Shown here piece after piece: positions 1 through 9,113 of a stretch of 37,889 nucleotides of DNA. Position 1 is the first letter of the stretch; each line of letters starts with the position of its first letter. The position numbers were made by a program, and so were the translations under genes. A model generated the notes under the pieces. It saw nothing but the letters and a program-made list of their open reading frames with translations, made no database searches and had not been told where the DNA came from. Source of the stretch: Acidimicrobiia bacterium (GTDB lineage Bacteria; Actinomycetota; Acidimicrobiia; Acidimicrobiales; Aldehydirespiratoraceae); the NCBI GenBank assembly GCA_024421095.1, contig JAHQYM010000016.1:1-37889 (forward strand), given 5' to 3'.

Positions 1-446
1 AACCAGCCACGGGGTACGTAGCCGAGTTTGTCCAGGATGTGGACCAAGGCCGGGTTATTCAAGTGCATGAGATTATGCAACCACCGGCCCCGTTGTCTTT
101 AGACACCTCGCTCTCTGAGGCGTTAACCCGCACCGCGGAACGCTCTGGTGCGTTCATCCTTGACCCGTTTGGCGCGCCGACGCACCTGTTCACAATTGAG
201 GATGGGGCGCGAGCATCCAGCATGGGTACGACCGAATTGGCTTCGGCCCTGCGTACCGATTTTGAGCGCTGCAAACCTGATGATTGCTTAAATTCGGTAT
301 ATGCATCCGCCGGACGAGGGTTACCGATCGCAGTGTGCGACGATACTGGAGTATTGGTTGGCAACCTTGACCCCCGCCACATAATGGAAGAAATGGGCCG
401 AGTAGAAAACTTGATTGACGACTTTGAGAGAGAGGTGTTCATGTGA
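1..446 (+). CDS. C-terminal part of glycine betaine/proline ABC transporter ATP-binding protein (ProV/OpuAA-like, CBS domain region), truncated by window start
   Basis: Open frame continues upstream of the listed ORF (PATGYVAEFVQDVDQGRVIQVHEIM), resembling the linker between ATPase and CBS domains of ProV; overlaps the downstream ProW-like gene. Confidence 0.8.
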   Translation, partial: PATGYVAEFVQDVDQGRVIQVHEIMQPPAPLSLDTSLSEALTRTAERSGAFILDPFGAPTHLFTIEDGARASSMGTTELASALRTDFERCKPDDCLNSVYASAGRGLPIAVCDDTGVLVGNLDPRHIMEEMGRVENLIDDFEREVFM

Positions 447-2623
447 TGTCTATTTTGGCACAAACTTCAACCGATGCCGATATCCCATCACCCAACTACG
501 GCTTGACCGACAACCGAGTCCTTGATGAATTTCGCATACCTTTTGGTGAGTGGTTTGATCAATCCGTGGACTGGATCAAAGTCAACTTGGAGCCGTTGCT
601 AGCGATAATTGAGTGGCCATTTAGCACACTGATTGATTTTTTTGTGGGCGATATCCTTGAACCGGTTTCGTGGGTCTTTGTAGTCCTATTTTTCTTTATT
701 GTCGGCACCTTGGTGCGCAATTTGCAAGTTGGCGTATTTGCTGCAGTTGCACTGACCGTTTGCGGTTTGCTTGGCAACACATTCTGGCTAGAAACGGCGA
801 GAACAATTGGTTACATTGGTGTCGCCGTAGTTCTCTGTGCCATTATCGGAATTCCGATAGGTGTGGCTTGCGGTAGAATTGATTCCTTCTGGCAGGTAGT
901 GAGACCTGTACTTGATGCCATGCAGGTGGTCCATTCATTTGTCTATATGCTGCCTTTCATTTTCTTCTGGAGTATCGGCCCGGTCAGTGCAACGATGGTG
1001 ACGATGGTGTTTGCTTTGCCGCCGCTTATCCGGCTAACGAACCTCGGCGTGCGGCAAGTACCTGCAGATGTCGTGGAAGCGAGTCGAGCCTACGGTGCGC
1101 CAGAACGGCGCGTTTTATTTGACGTACAGATACCTTTGGCTCGGCAGGCAATCATGACGGGGATAAACCAGACACTACTGTTGTCAATTTCTATGCTTGG
1201 TATCGCAGCTATTATGGGTGCTGGAGGCCTCGGCCGGTTGTTGTACAACGCACTGTCCGAGCAAGATGTTGCGCGCGGCGGTTCTAGCGGTTTGAGTTTC
1301 TTTTTGGTAGCGGTTGTGTTGGACCGCGTGTCTCAAACTGAAGCCACCGATAAGGGCAGCATTTTCAAGAGGACACGATTAGCTTGGACTCACAGGAAAA
1401 ATCCTGAAGTTATGTTGTCGGGCATTAGCACCACGGGGTCAGTTGCTACTACGGAGAGCGCAGATCAAAAAGGATCGTTTATTCAGGTCAGTGCTGATGA
1501 AAAACCGTGGATGTTTCTTGCACTTGTCGGAGGTTTATGTTCAATCGCATCGGTGTTTTTTGTTTGGAACGTTGATGGCGGAGGCTTTAGCGCCTTTGGT
1601 CGAATATCAGACGAGAGTACTGTAGGCGCGTCCTTCAACGGATTGTCAGCTTCGGGCGGATCATGGTTCGGATATATCACGTTGGCCTTTGGTTTGTTCA
1701 TAGTTGCTGCCGTCTTTGTGACACGATTCAAGCCTGGTTACGGACCTAGATTTTTCTCCACCGACGGGGTATTGGTAGTTTCAGTGGCTCTTTTGGTGAT
1801 GACAATCGGCTACCTGATACCGCAAATTCTGGGGTCGGGCCTGGGCACCTCATCTCGCACAGGCTTCGGAGTGTATCTCGCTCTCTACGGCGGTGGACTA
1901 GCTACGACCGGTTCGCTATTGTGGATACCCCACGCGCCGCATTCGCCAATTCATCCTTTGCTTGCAAGGGTAGGACGAGGTCAGATTGTCTTAGCCACGT
2001 TCGCGGTTTTGGTGACACTCGCTGGGTCATTCTCTGGTTGGTCTTTTGACGAGCGCGGCGATGTGGACATTGTTGCAGAGGCAAGGGCCAGGGTTGCAGA
2101 GGCCCGTGAACTAGAAAAGGCAGATCCGTCAAGTGCGGCAATTGCGGCTCTTGATATTGCTGCGTTGTCAGCCCCTTCGGAAGATAGACCTTTGATCGTC
2201 ACAAACGGAACAAGCGATCAAGGAGCGAGGTTGGGTATCTGGACTCTAGCAGCTGGATTGCTCGGCTTGGCAGCCACATTGCCGGCTGCAGGTATCTCAT
2301 TGCGTGATGACCGCAAGCGCTGGCGACCGTGCTTTCGTTACGACGAACGTCGGCGTTGGCGGTGGAGTGCAATTGCTTGCGGAATCGGAACCGGAATAAC
2401 CGCAATAGGATTTAGCTGGATTTTTGTTCACGTGCGAACGGCAGACACCAATTTTACTACCGGCGTCGGAGCTTTCTTGACGTTACTTGGTGGGATCATT
2501 CTGGCAGTCAGTTCGCGGCCGATTTGGCGGGAATTCCGCCGAGCCAAGACCTACGCCGATAATATACCTAGAGAATTGGAATTATCAAATTCTCCTTCGG
2601 GGCAAGCGACACCTGTCCTCTAG
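443..2623 (+). CDS. Glycine betaine/proline ABC transporter permease (ProW/OpuAB-like) with about 400-aa extra multi-TM C-terminal region
   Basis: Permease signature EASRAYGAPERRVLFDVQIPLARQAIMTGINQTLLLSISMLGIAAIMGAGGLG; ATGTGATG-type overlap with upstream gene; several hydrophobic segments after residue 300. Confidence 0.85.
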   Translation: MMSILAQTSTDADIPSPNYGLTDNRVLDEFRIPFGEWFDQSVDWIKVNLEPLLAIIEWPFSTLIDFFVGDILEPVSWVFVVLFFFIVGTLVRNLQVGVFAAVALTVCGLLGNTFWLETARTIGYIGVAVVLCAIIGIPIGVACGRIDSFWQVVRPVLDAMQVVHSFVYMLPFIFFWSIGPVSATMVTMVFALPPLIRLTNLGVRQVPADVVEASRAYGAPERRVLFDVQIPLARQAIMTGINQTLLLSISMLGIAAIMGAGGLGRLLYNALSEQDVARGGSSGLSFFLVAVVLDRVSQTEATDKGSIFKRTRLAWTHRKNPEVMLSGISTTGSVATTESADQKGSFIQVSADEKPWMFLALVGGLCSIASVFFVWNVDGGGFSAFGRISDESTVGASFNGLSASGGSWFGYITLAFGLFIVAAVFVTRFKPGYGPRFFSTDGVLVVSVALLVMTIGYLIPQILGSGLGTSSRTGFGVYLALYGGGLATTGSLLWIPHAPHSPIHPLLARVGRGQIVLATFAVLVTLAGSFSGWSFDERGDVDIVAEARARVAEARELEKADPSSAAIAALDIAALSAPSEDRPLIVTNGTSDQGARLGIWTLAAGLLGLAATLPAAGISLRDDRKRWRPCFRYDERRRWRWSAIACGIGTGITAIGFSWIFVHVRTADTNFTTGVGAFLTLLGGIILAVSSRPIWREFRRAKTYADNIPRELELSNSPSGQATPVL

Positions 2624-2721
2624 AATAAAGGGGTCGCATCTTTTCGAAAAAGGACTAGACTCGGACCTTAAGGTATGAGTGCAGCTATGTTCTCATCAAC
2701 AACCCAGGAGGGAAACACAAT

Positions 2722-4032
2722 ATGACCATCAAACGAACATTGTTCTGGCTAACGCTTGTGACAGTGTTATCGTTGTTCGCAGCAGCGTGCGGCGATAGCA
2801 CCTCAAGCACATCGCCGGATACAACGACTACGGAATCTGCGATGACCGAAGCAGAAACAACGACCACGGAATCTGCGATGACCGAAGCAGAAACAACAAC
2901 TACGGAATCTGCGATGACCGAAGCAGAAACAACGACCACCCAACCACCAATAAACATGACACCAGGTGAAGGCTCATCCGCTATTATGGGTCGTGCTGAC
3001 TGGTCAACGGGATACGCTCAGGCACAGATTTATAAACAGTTGCTTGAGGAACTCGGCTACTCAATCTCGGAGCCTTCAGAACTGGAATTGGGGCCGTCGT
3101 TGGCTTATCTTAGTATGGCAATAGGCGACATTGACTTTTGGGTCAACAGTTGGTACCCATCACACTCTTCTTGGTGGGAACCGGAATTGCCTGACGGCTC
3201 ATCTGTCGGCGATCACTTGAGAGTTGTAGGCAACCAAATGCTCGATAGCGGTCTTCAAGGTTATTTGATTACTAAAGAATTCGCCGAGACCCACGGCATC
3301 ACACATCTCGATCAGATCAATGACGATCCCGAAATTCTAGCTGCCTTCGACGCTGACGACCCCTTGCCCGGTAACGGCAAGGCCGATATATACGGTTGTC
3401 CAGAAAGTTGGACTTGCGACAACACCATCGATAACCAAATAGCGTTTTCGGGTTGGGATAACATCCAGCAGTTTAAGGCAGGTTACGAAGCTATGTTCGC
3501 CGACGCTTCAGCCAAAGCCGATTCTGGCAAAGCGATGGTAATTTACACTTGGACTCCGACCCACTATGTCACCATCTTGCGACCCGGCGACAATGTTGTC
3601 TGGCTAGCCGTAAACGAAGTGATTGACGACTCGAACCCAATTGGGCGTGAAGGCGGGGAGTCCGATGACCAACGGCCTGGGCAAGCTAACCTTAGTCCTG
3701 ATACTTGCCCCGCAGCAGCAAACGCAGACAACTGCCAACTTGGTTGGGTAGCTGCGGATATTCAGGTCACGGCTAATTCGGATTGGCTTAACGATAATCC
3801 TTACGCCGCTGAGCTGCTTTGCCACGTAACCTTGTCGGTTCTTGATGTCGCTCTTTTCAATGTGGAGCAAAACAACGCTGGTAGCGATTCAACCGAAGAT
3901 TTCATCGCGAGTTTGGCAGCAGACTGGATCGCCGACAACCGTGCAACGGTCGACGAATGGTTATCAGCAGCACGAAACGCGCCCATGACACCGAGCTGTC
4001 CAGACACTAAGGTTCCAGCAGCAGCAACTTAG
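2722..4032 (+). CDS. Glycine betaine/proline ABC transporter substrate-binding lipoprotein (ProX/OpuAC-like)
   Basis: Lipobox-like LFAAACGDS, Thr/Glu linker, then a ProX-like domain (WTPTHYVTILRPGDNVVWL); follows ProV and ProW genes. Confidence 0.88.
   Translation: MTIKRTLFWLTLVTVLSLFAAACGDSTSSTSPDTTTTESAMTEAETTTTESAMTEAETTTTESAMTEAETTTTQPPINMTPGEGSSAIMGRADWSTGYAQAQIYKQLLEELGYSISEPSELELGPSLAYLSMAIGDIDFWVNSWYPSHSSWWEPELPDGSSVGDHLRVVGNQMLDSGLQGYLITKEFAETHGITHLDQINDDPEILAAFDADDPLPGNGKADIYGCPESWTCDNTIDNQIAFSGWDNIQQFKAGYEAMFADASAKADSGKAMVIYTWTPTHYVTILRPGDNVVWLAVNEVIDDSNPIGREGGESDDQRPGQANLSPDTCPAAANADNCQLGWVAADIQVTANSDWLNDNPYAAELLCHVTLSVLDVALFNVEQNNAGSDSTEDFIASLAADWIADNRATVDEWLSAARNAPMTPSCPDTKVPAAAT
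2821..2940 (+). repeat. 36-bp tandem repeat, three near-identical copies, coding for TTTTESAMTEAE linker
   Basis: Copies at 2821-2856, 2857-2892 and 2893-2928 differ at one or two positions; partial fourth start at 2929. Confidence 0.95.
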
Positions 4033-4057
4033 TTTATCTGGCGCACACATGACAGCA

Positions 4058-4099
4058 TGCGTGGTTGCTAGGCCCCTATTTCGGCCTAGCAACCACGCA
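4058..4099 (+). terminator. Probable intrinsic terminator after the proVWX-like operon
   Basis: Perfect 17-bp stem TGCGTGGTTGCTAGGCC / GGCCTAGCAACCACGCA with 8-nt loop, followed by a T-rich stretch. Confidence 0.8.
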
Positions 4100-4253
4100 G
4101 TTTCTTGTGTGGTAATGCGATCCGTGCTTCTGGATTCGAAGAGTTTTTCTGTTCGGATTTGTCCAAGTATTGTCAACGCAGGATTGTAGTTGGTGTTTTG
4201 GTGCGCTAGAACAATTGTGTTCTTTGTTCAAACGAATATTGGAGGCTCCCTCA

Positions 4254-5089
4254 ATGAGAAGTTTCATTCCTTCCGAACCATACGTTCAACGTTTGCGACA
4301 GGTTACCAACTATCGACGATTGTTACGGGTGAGTGTGCTAGCTGTGTTGATTGTCGCGTCGATTGCTTACGGTTTAGCCACAGACCCACTTGGTGTGCCG
4401 CAAGCATCAGCGGACACGAAAACGAAGACTTACACGGTTCGGGTTCCCAAATAATCACCGACCATTATGGCCGACTTGTCGCAACCACCGATGGAGGCCG
4501 CCATCCTTTAGATGAATCTTGGGGCTGCGCGACTGAGGCAGATATTGAACTTGTCGATAACAACTTGTACGTTCAGGTTTCCATCAATCGGTTTTTTGAA
4601 GTCGAGATCAACTCAACCAACCAGCGAGCAGTAGTGACCAGAAGACTGCAAGGGGGCGGTACCCTTGGAAACGAACTTTACATTTGGTGGTCACCCTTTA
4701 CAGTCAATGATCACCTATCAATCACAACTGACGGGGGCGACAACGGAGATTTGGGTGGTCACCCGGGCCGGCTCAATCGTCGCCGTCTAGCGGAATCAGT
4801 CACCACCACGACTACCACGGTTCCACCTACTACCACAACTACCACTAATACGGTTCCGCCTACCACAACTACTACCACTACTACTACGGTTCCACCTACC
4901 ACAACTACGACGAGCACGGTTCCGGTGCCTTCTTTGCCGGTGGTTTCTAGACTGCCCGCTTGGGATAACGGTTCCTACCGGCCGGTGACTTACTCCAACA
5001 TTCCCTCTGTGCCTAGTTCATGTACGCCTTGGGTTTACTGGCGGATTCGACCCGGTATGACTCGACTAATAGCGTTGTGTCCCCGTTAG
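4254..5089 (+). pseudogene. Secreted Thr-rich hypothetical protein, apparently frameshifted
   Basis: Signal peptide-like ORF (MRSFIPSEPYV...VLAVLIVASIAYGLATDPLGVPQASAD) stops at 4454; the other frame continues as an ORF (IITDHYGRLVATTDGG...PPTTTTTT...) without a good start of its own. Confidence 0.5.
4800..4925 (+). repeat. Imperfect tandem repeats encoding TTTTTTVPP units
   Basis: Repeated acggttcc(a/g)cctaccacaactac units. Confidence 0.85.
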
Positions 5090-5408
5090 GTACTTATCGC
5101 TGCGTCAACGACAAAACAAACGCGGAATCAAGGTGACTGGTTTGCTTCTTAAGCGAACTTGCTTATCGGGGTGCGTTGTTCGTTGAACACCATCACAGAG
5201 TTCGCGAGCACCTTCATAAAGTCTTCATCTGTTGATATTCAGATGGATTCGCTTATGTTGGTCGCGTGACATCGCTGCAAATCTGGATGTGCCTGACGAA
5301 CTCCATCGCCATCTCATGGCCCGAACCGCCCGTGTTCGTTGACGGTCACCATCGGCGCGCCGAGAAGATCATTGGGGGGATCGATGGTTGTGGTGGTAGT
5401 TTGTTGAT

Positions 5409-6602
5409 ATGGACAATGCCACGCTGCCTTCTGTAGATGACGTGATGGGGTTGTTGCGGGGGGTGATTGACCCCGAACTCGGAAGTGACATAGTCGAATT
5501 GGGTATGGCACGCTCAGCTGATGTCGCAACCGATGGACGTATAACCTTAGAGATAGCGCTCACCACCAGTGGCTGCCCGTTGCGAGGGCAAATCCAAAAA
5601 GACATTCGCAGCCGTCTGCTGTCGCTGCCTGGGGTCAGCGCCGTAAAAATCAACTGGGGTGAACTCACCCAAGAACAAAAATCGCAGGCCATGGCCAAAG
5701 CGCGTTTCAACGTAAGCCAAGACGCGCCAAGCACCGCAATTCCGCCAACCACCAAAGTTGTAATGGTCGCCTCAGGCAAAGGCGGCGTTGGCAAGTCCTC
5801 AATCACCACCAACCTTGCTGCGGCTCTGGCCGATAAAGGTTACAAAGTCGGGGTGATGGATGCCGACATTTGGGGCTTCTCGATCCCCAGAATGCTTGGG
5901 GTTGATGGTGACCTAGTCGCCCACGAAGGCAAAATAACCCCGCTCATAAGGAAAATCGGCAGTGGACGGCTCGAAATCGTGTCGATGGGGTTTCTTGTCC
6001 AACAAGAAGACTCAGCGTTGATGTGGCGTGGCCTCATGCTCGACCGTGCAGTACGACATTTCTGCGAAGATGTTGCCTGGTCTGACGACCTCAACTACCT
6101 GCTCATCGATATGCCCCCGGGCACTGGTGATGTGCAAATGGGTTTAGCGAAACTATTACCCCGCGCCGAAATGCTGATCGTCACCACCCCGGCACGAAAC
6201 GCACAAAAGGTAGCGGCACGGGTTGCTGATATGGGACGCAAAAACTACTTGCGCATCGTAGGAGTGATCGAGAATATGACACGTTTCGTGGCCCCAGACG
6301 GCAGCGAACACAACCTGTTCGGCAGCGGCGGAGGGCAGCACCTAGCCGACGATATAGGAGTACCTCTGCTCGGAACCGTCCCCATCGAAGCGAAGGTGTC
6401 GACTGGGGGGGATAGTGGTTCACCTGCCGTACTAAGCTCAGGCACCGCCGCCGAAGCTCTCCGCAAAATCGCATCGCTGATCGCAGAAGAATACGTTCCG
6501 CCGGTTGAGATGGCTGGATGCTCCGCTCGCATGCTTGAAGCTGCGATGGCAGCGCTAGACGAACTCGACAATCTAGAATCAATCGAAACGAAGACCGGAT
6601 AA
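5409..6602 (+). CDS. mrp: Mrp/NBP35-family P-loop ATPase with N-terminal MIP18/DUF59 domain (Fe-S cluster carrier)
   Basis: N-terminal LLRGVIDPELGSDIVELGM (DUF59), P-loop VASGKGGVGKSSITTNLAAAL, IDMPPGTGDVQM. Confidence 0.93.
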   Translation: MDNATLPSVDDVMGLLRGVIDPELGSDIVELGMARSADVATDGRITLEIALTTSGCPLRGQIQKDIRSRLLSLPGVSAVKINWGELTQEQKSQAMAKARFNVSQDAPSTAIPPTTKVVMVASGKGGVGKSSITTNLAAALADKGYKVGVMDADIWGFSIPRMLGVDGDLVAHEGKITPLIRKIGSGRLEIVSMGFLVQQEDSALMWRGLMLDRAVRHFCEDVAWSDDLNYLLIDMPPGTGDVQMGLAKLLPRAEMLIVTTPARNAQKVAARVADMGRKNYLRIVGVIENMTRFVAPDGSEHNLFGSGGGQHLADDIGVPLLGTVPIEAKVSTGGDSGSPAVLSSGTAAEALRKIASLIAEEYVPPVEMAGCSARMLEAAMAALDELDNLESIETKTG

Positions 6603-6840
6603 TCGAAAGCTTGCCCGCAGGTCATCCGAGCAACCATGGGCGAGTGCTTCGCTATCGAAACAAAGACCGGAAGGTCGGAAATTTGCCCGGCTACCGGTCG
6701 CCGCAAGATCGGGTTGCTGTTCTTGGTCGAAGCAACGATTGGTTGAGCCAGTTGCGGCCTGTCGACACGGGCGGGTATTTGGTGGGTTGGCGGTTTTGAT
6801 CGAAGCCACGATTGGTTGATCCAAAGTTCAACGGAATGGT

Positions 6841-7389
6841 TCAAGGGAGTTCTTTTCGGTCTTCTCCGTTGCCTTCGGAACGAGGTTGACTCGGGTTAGT
6901 AGTGTCGGTCACTTCACTAGCACGCACATCAGTCCACTGGGTGAAACGCACCCGGCTTCCACCGAAGCCGCCACCTGTCGCCAAGCGAGCAGCAAACCGT
7001 CGCTTCAAGACCTCCCGAACTACAGCCCGGGTCGGAGGGAACAACAACACCAACCCGATACCAGCCGTGAAAAAGCCTGGAGTCATAATCAGCGCCGCAG
7101 CAACCAACAGCAAGGCACCGCTGATCAATTCGTTCGTAGGGATCTGCCCCCGTTCAAACGATTGCTGCACGCGGGCCAGCACGCTGAGCCCCTCACGGCG
7201 CACCAACACCGCCCCGACCAAACTCGTCAACACAATCAGCGCAATCGTATTCCAAACGCCTAAAGACCCCGCCAGAAAGACAATCAGAAAACCCTCAAAG
7301 ATCAACACCCCGAGAAACAGCAAAAACAAGAAACCTAAGATACGACAAGCGTATAAGCAAACTCGCGAAGCGCACGCGCACGAAACCAC
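6841..7389 (-). CDS. fxsA: FxsA family membrane protein (start codon uncertain)
   Basis: Hydrophobic segments plus GALLLVAAALIMTPGFFTAGIGLVLLFPPTRAVVRE, typical of FxsA. Confidence 0.85.
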   Translation of the reverse strand: MVSCACASRVCLYACRILGFLFLLFLGVLIFEGFLIVFLAGSLGVWNTIALIVLTSLVGAVLVRREGLSVLARVQQSFERGQIPTNELISGALLLVAAALIMTPGFFTAGIGLVLLFPPTRAVVREVLKRRFAARLATGGGFGGSRVRFTQWTDVRASEVTDTTNPSQPRSEGNGEDRKELP

Positions 7390-7522
7390 AAGTCCACGAA
7401 CGCAACTAAACGATCCCCCGCCGCAATGGCACTGGCGGTGACATCAAGGTCATCAACATCGAAGCTCGAAAATGCAACCAACCCGTTTGTCGCCACAGCG
7501 GCGCTTGGGGCTCTAGGCTGAA

Positions 7523-8989
7523 GTGGTCGTGAGCAAAGCACCCGCACATCCGCCATCGGTAGAACAATTGGCTCGGTCGCTGCACAGCACTGGCCTACCG
7601 CATCCCATGTTGGTTGATGTCGCAAGAACGGCGATCGCCGCGGGCACAGCCGAACACGCATACTCCATCGCAAAAGACACCGCAAGACGAATGCTGCGCC
7701 CGGTCATCAACGGCACCGGCACATTGCTGCACACCAACCTCGGTCGAGCACCAATGGCTTGGACGCACCCCGAAAGCTACTGGAACCTCGAATACGACCT
7801 CACAAACGGCGAACGCGGGTCACGCTCCGACACCGCACCCAAACTAGTCGCACAAGCCTGCGGAGCCGAAGCCGCGATAGCCGTAAACAACTGTGCAGCA
7901 GCCTTGATGCTCTGCCTCGCGAGCCTCGCCGAAAACCGCAAAGTGCTGGTATCAAGGGGTGAACTTGTGGAGATCGGCGGGGGTTTTCGGATACCCGACG
8001 TGATGGCGCGTTCAGGCGCTGTGTTGGTGGAGGTTGGCACCACGAACCGCACACGCCTCGCTGACTATCAGCGTGGCACCAACGACCACGGCGACTCCGT
8101 TGCGGCGGTGCTTCAAGTACACCAATCGAACTACAAAATCGTGGGCTTTACCGAAGCCCCTCAAACCAGCGAACTCGCCACGCTCAACCTTCCATTGATC
8201 GTGGACATCGGCTCAGGCCTGCTCGACAGTCGCTGCCCATGGCTAGCCGGTGCCCCCCCGAAATGGCTCAGCAACGAACCAGCCGCACGTCAAACACTCG
8301 AATCCGGAGCCGACCTAATCACCTTCTCAGGCGACAAACTCTTCGGCGGCCCACAAGCAGGAATAATCGCTGGCCGAGCCGACCTAGTAGCCAAATGCGC
8401 CGCACACCCACTCGCACGAGCGCTGCGGCCCGGCGCGTTGGTGCTAGGCGCACTCCAAGCCACTGCGTTGGCTTACCTCAACCGTGACGGAACTGCGATC
8501 CCCTTTTGGCGAATGGCAACCCTCACCCAAGAGAGTTTGCGCTCCCGAGCCTCAAAAATCGGGGTTGGTTCCGTCGTTGATGTGGCATCCACACCCGGTG
8601 GTGGCACCTTACCTGGGGTGGAAATCCCCTCTGCGGGGATCGCGCTCGAAGGCGATCAGCGCGGTTTGTTGAGAGACCGGGAGCGTCCGATAATCGCCCG
8701 CTTTCAGAAAGGCCGCACGTTAATCGATCTCCGCACCGTCCATCCCGATGACGACCACGAAGTCCGATCTGCTCTCAACATGGAACTTGAGACACCCCGC
8801 AAACCAAACGAACCCGCACAATCGCACGACCACGACGCACAACCCAACCCACAGGACACCCTGCGAACCGAACCAACCCGCACAACCACCCACAACCCAA
8901 CCACCACCACGACCGACGGCTCGCGGGGTTCCGCAGTTCACGAACCTGGCGACAACAACCCCCCTGAGCCTCGTGACACGGAACAATAA
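7523..8989 (+). CDS. selA: L-seryl-tRNA(Sec) selenium transferase with low-complexity C-terminal tail
   Basis: RPVINGTGTLLHTNLGRAP, VEVGTTNRTRLADY, FSGDKLFGGPQAGIIAGR motifs; followed by SelB. Confidence 0.95.
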   Translation: MVVSKAPAHPPSVEQLARSLHSTGLPHPMLVDVARTAIAAGTAEHAYSIAKDTARRMLRPVINGTGTLLHTNLGRAPMAWTHPESYWNLEYDLTNGERGSRSDTAPKLVAQACGAEAAIAVNNCAAALMLCLASLAENRKVLVSRGELVEIGGGFRIPDVMARSGAVLVEVGTTNRTRLADYQRGTNDHGDSVAAVLQVHQSNYKIVGFTEAPQTSELATLNLPLIVDIGSGLLDSRCPWLAGAPPKWLSNEPAARQTLESGADLITFSGDKLFGGPQAGIIAGRADLVAKCAAHPLARALRPGALVLGALQATALAYLNRDGTAIPFWRMATLTQESLRSRASKIGVGSVVDVASTPGGGTLPGVEIPSAGIALEGDQRGLLRDRERPIIARFQKGRTLIDLRTVHPDDDHEVRSALNMELETPRKPNEPAQSHDHDAQPNPQDTLRTEPTRTTTHNPTTTTTDGSRGSAVHEPGDNNPPEPRDTEQ

Positions 8990-9113
8990 TGCAAAACGAA
9001 CACGCACGCCCGCATCGCAACACCCACAACCCAACCACCACCATGACCAACGACTTGACGGATTCCGCATCAAACGAACCGAGCGACCACGAGACCCGGG
9101 AACGATAATGCAT
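8888..9113 (+). repeat. Imperfect direct duplication around the selA/selB junction
   Basis: Copy 1 8888-8993 and copy 2 9022-9113: both start acccacaacccaaccaccacca and end near ga(c)(a/c)cgggaac(a/g)ataatgca. Confidence 0.7.

Noticed and set aside
2685-2957. Minus-strand ORF with VVVVSASVIADS repeats
   Set aside because: Antisense image of the 36-bp coding repeats in the ProX-like gene
7335-7685. 116-aa minus-strand ORF upstream of FxsA
   Set aside because: Part of it looks protein-like (VDDLDVTASAIAAGDRLVAFVDLWFRARALREFA) but it overlaps both FxsA and SelA starts; insufficient support
8748-9107. N-terminal extension of the SelB ORF
   Set aside because: C-rich junction happens to lack stops; G-domain starts at ATG 9108
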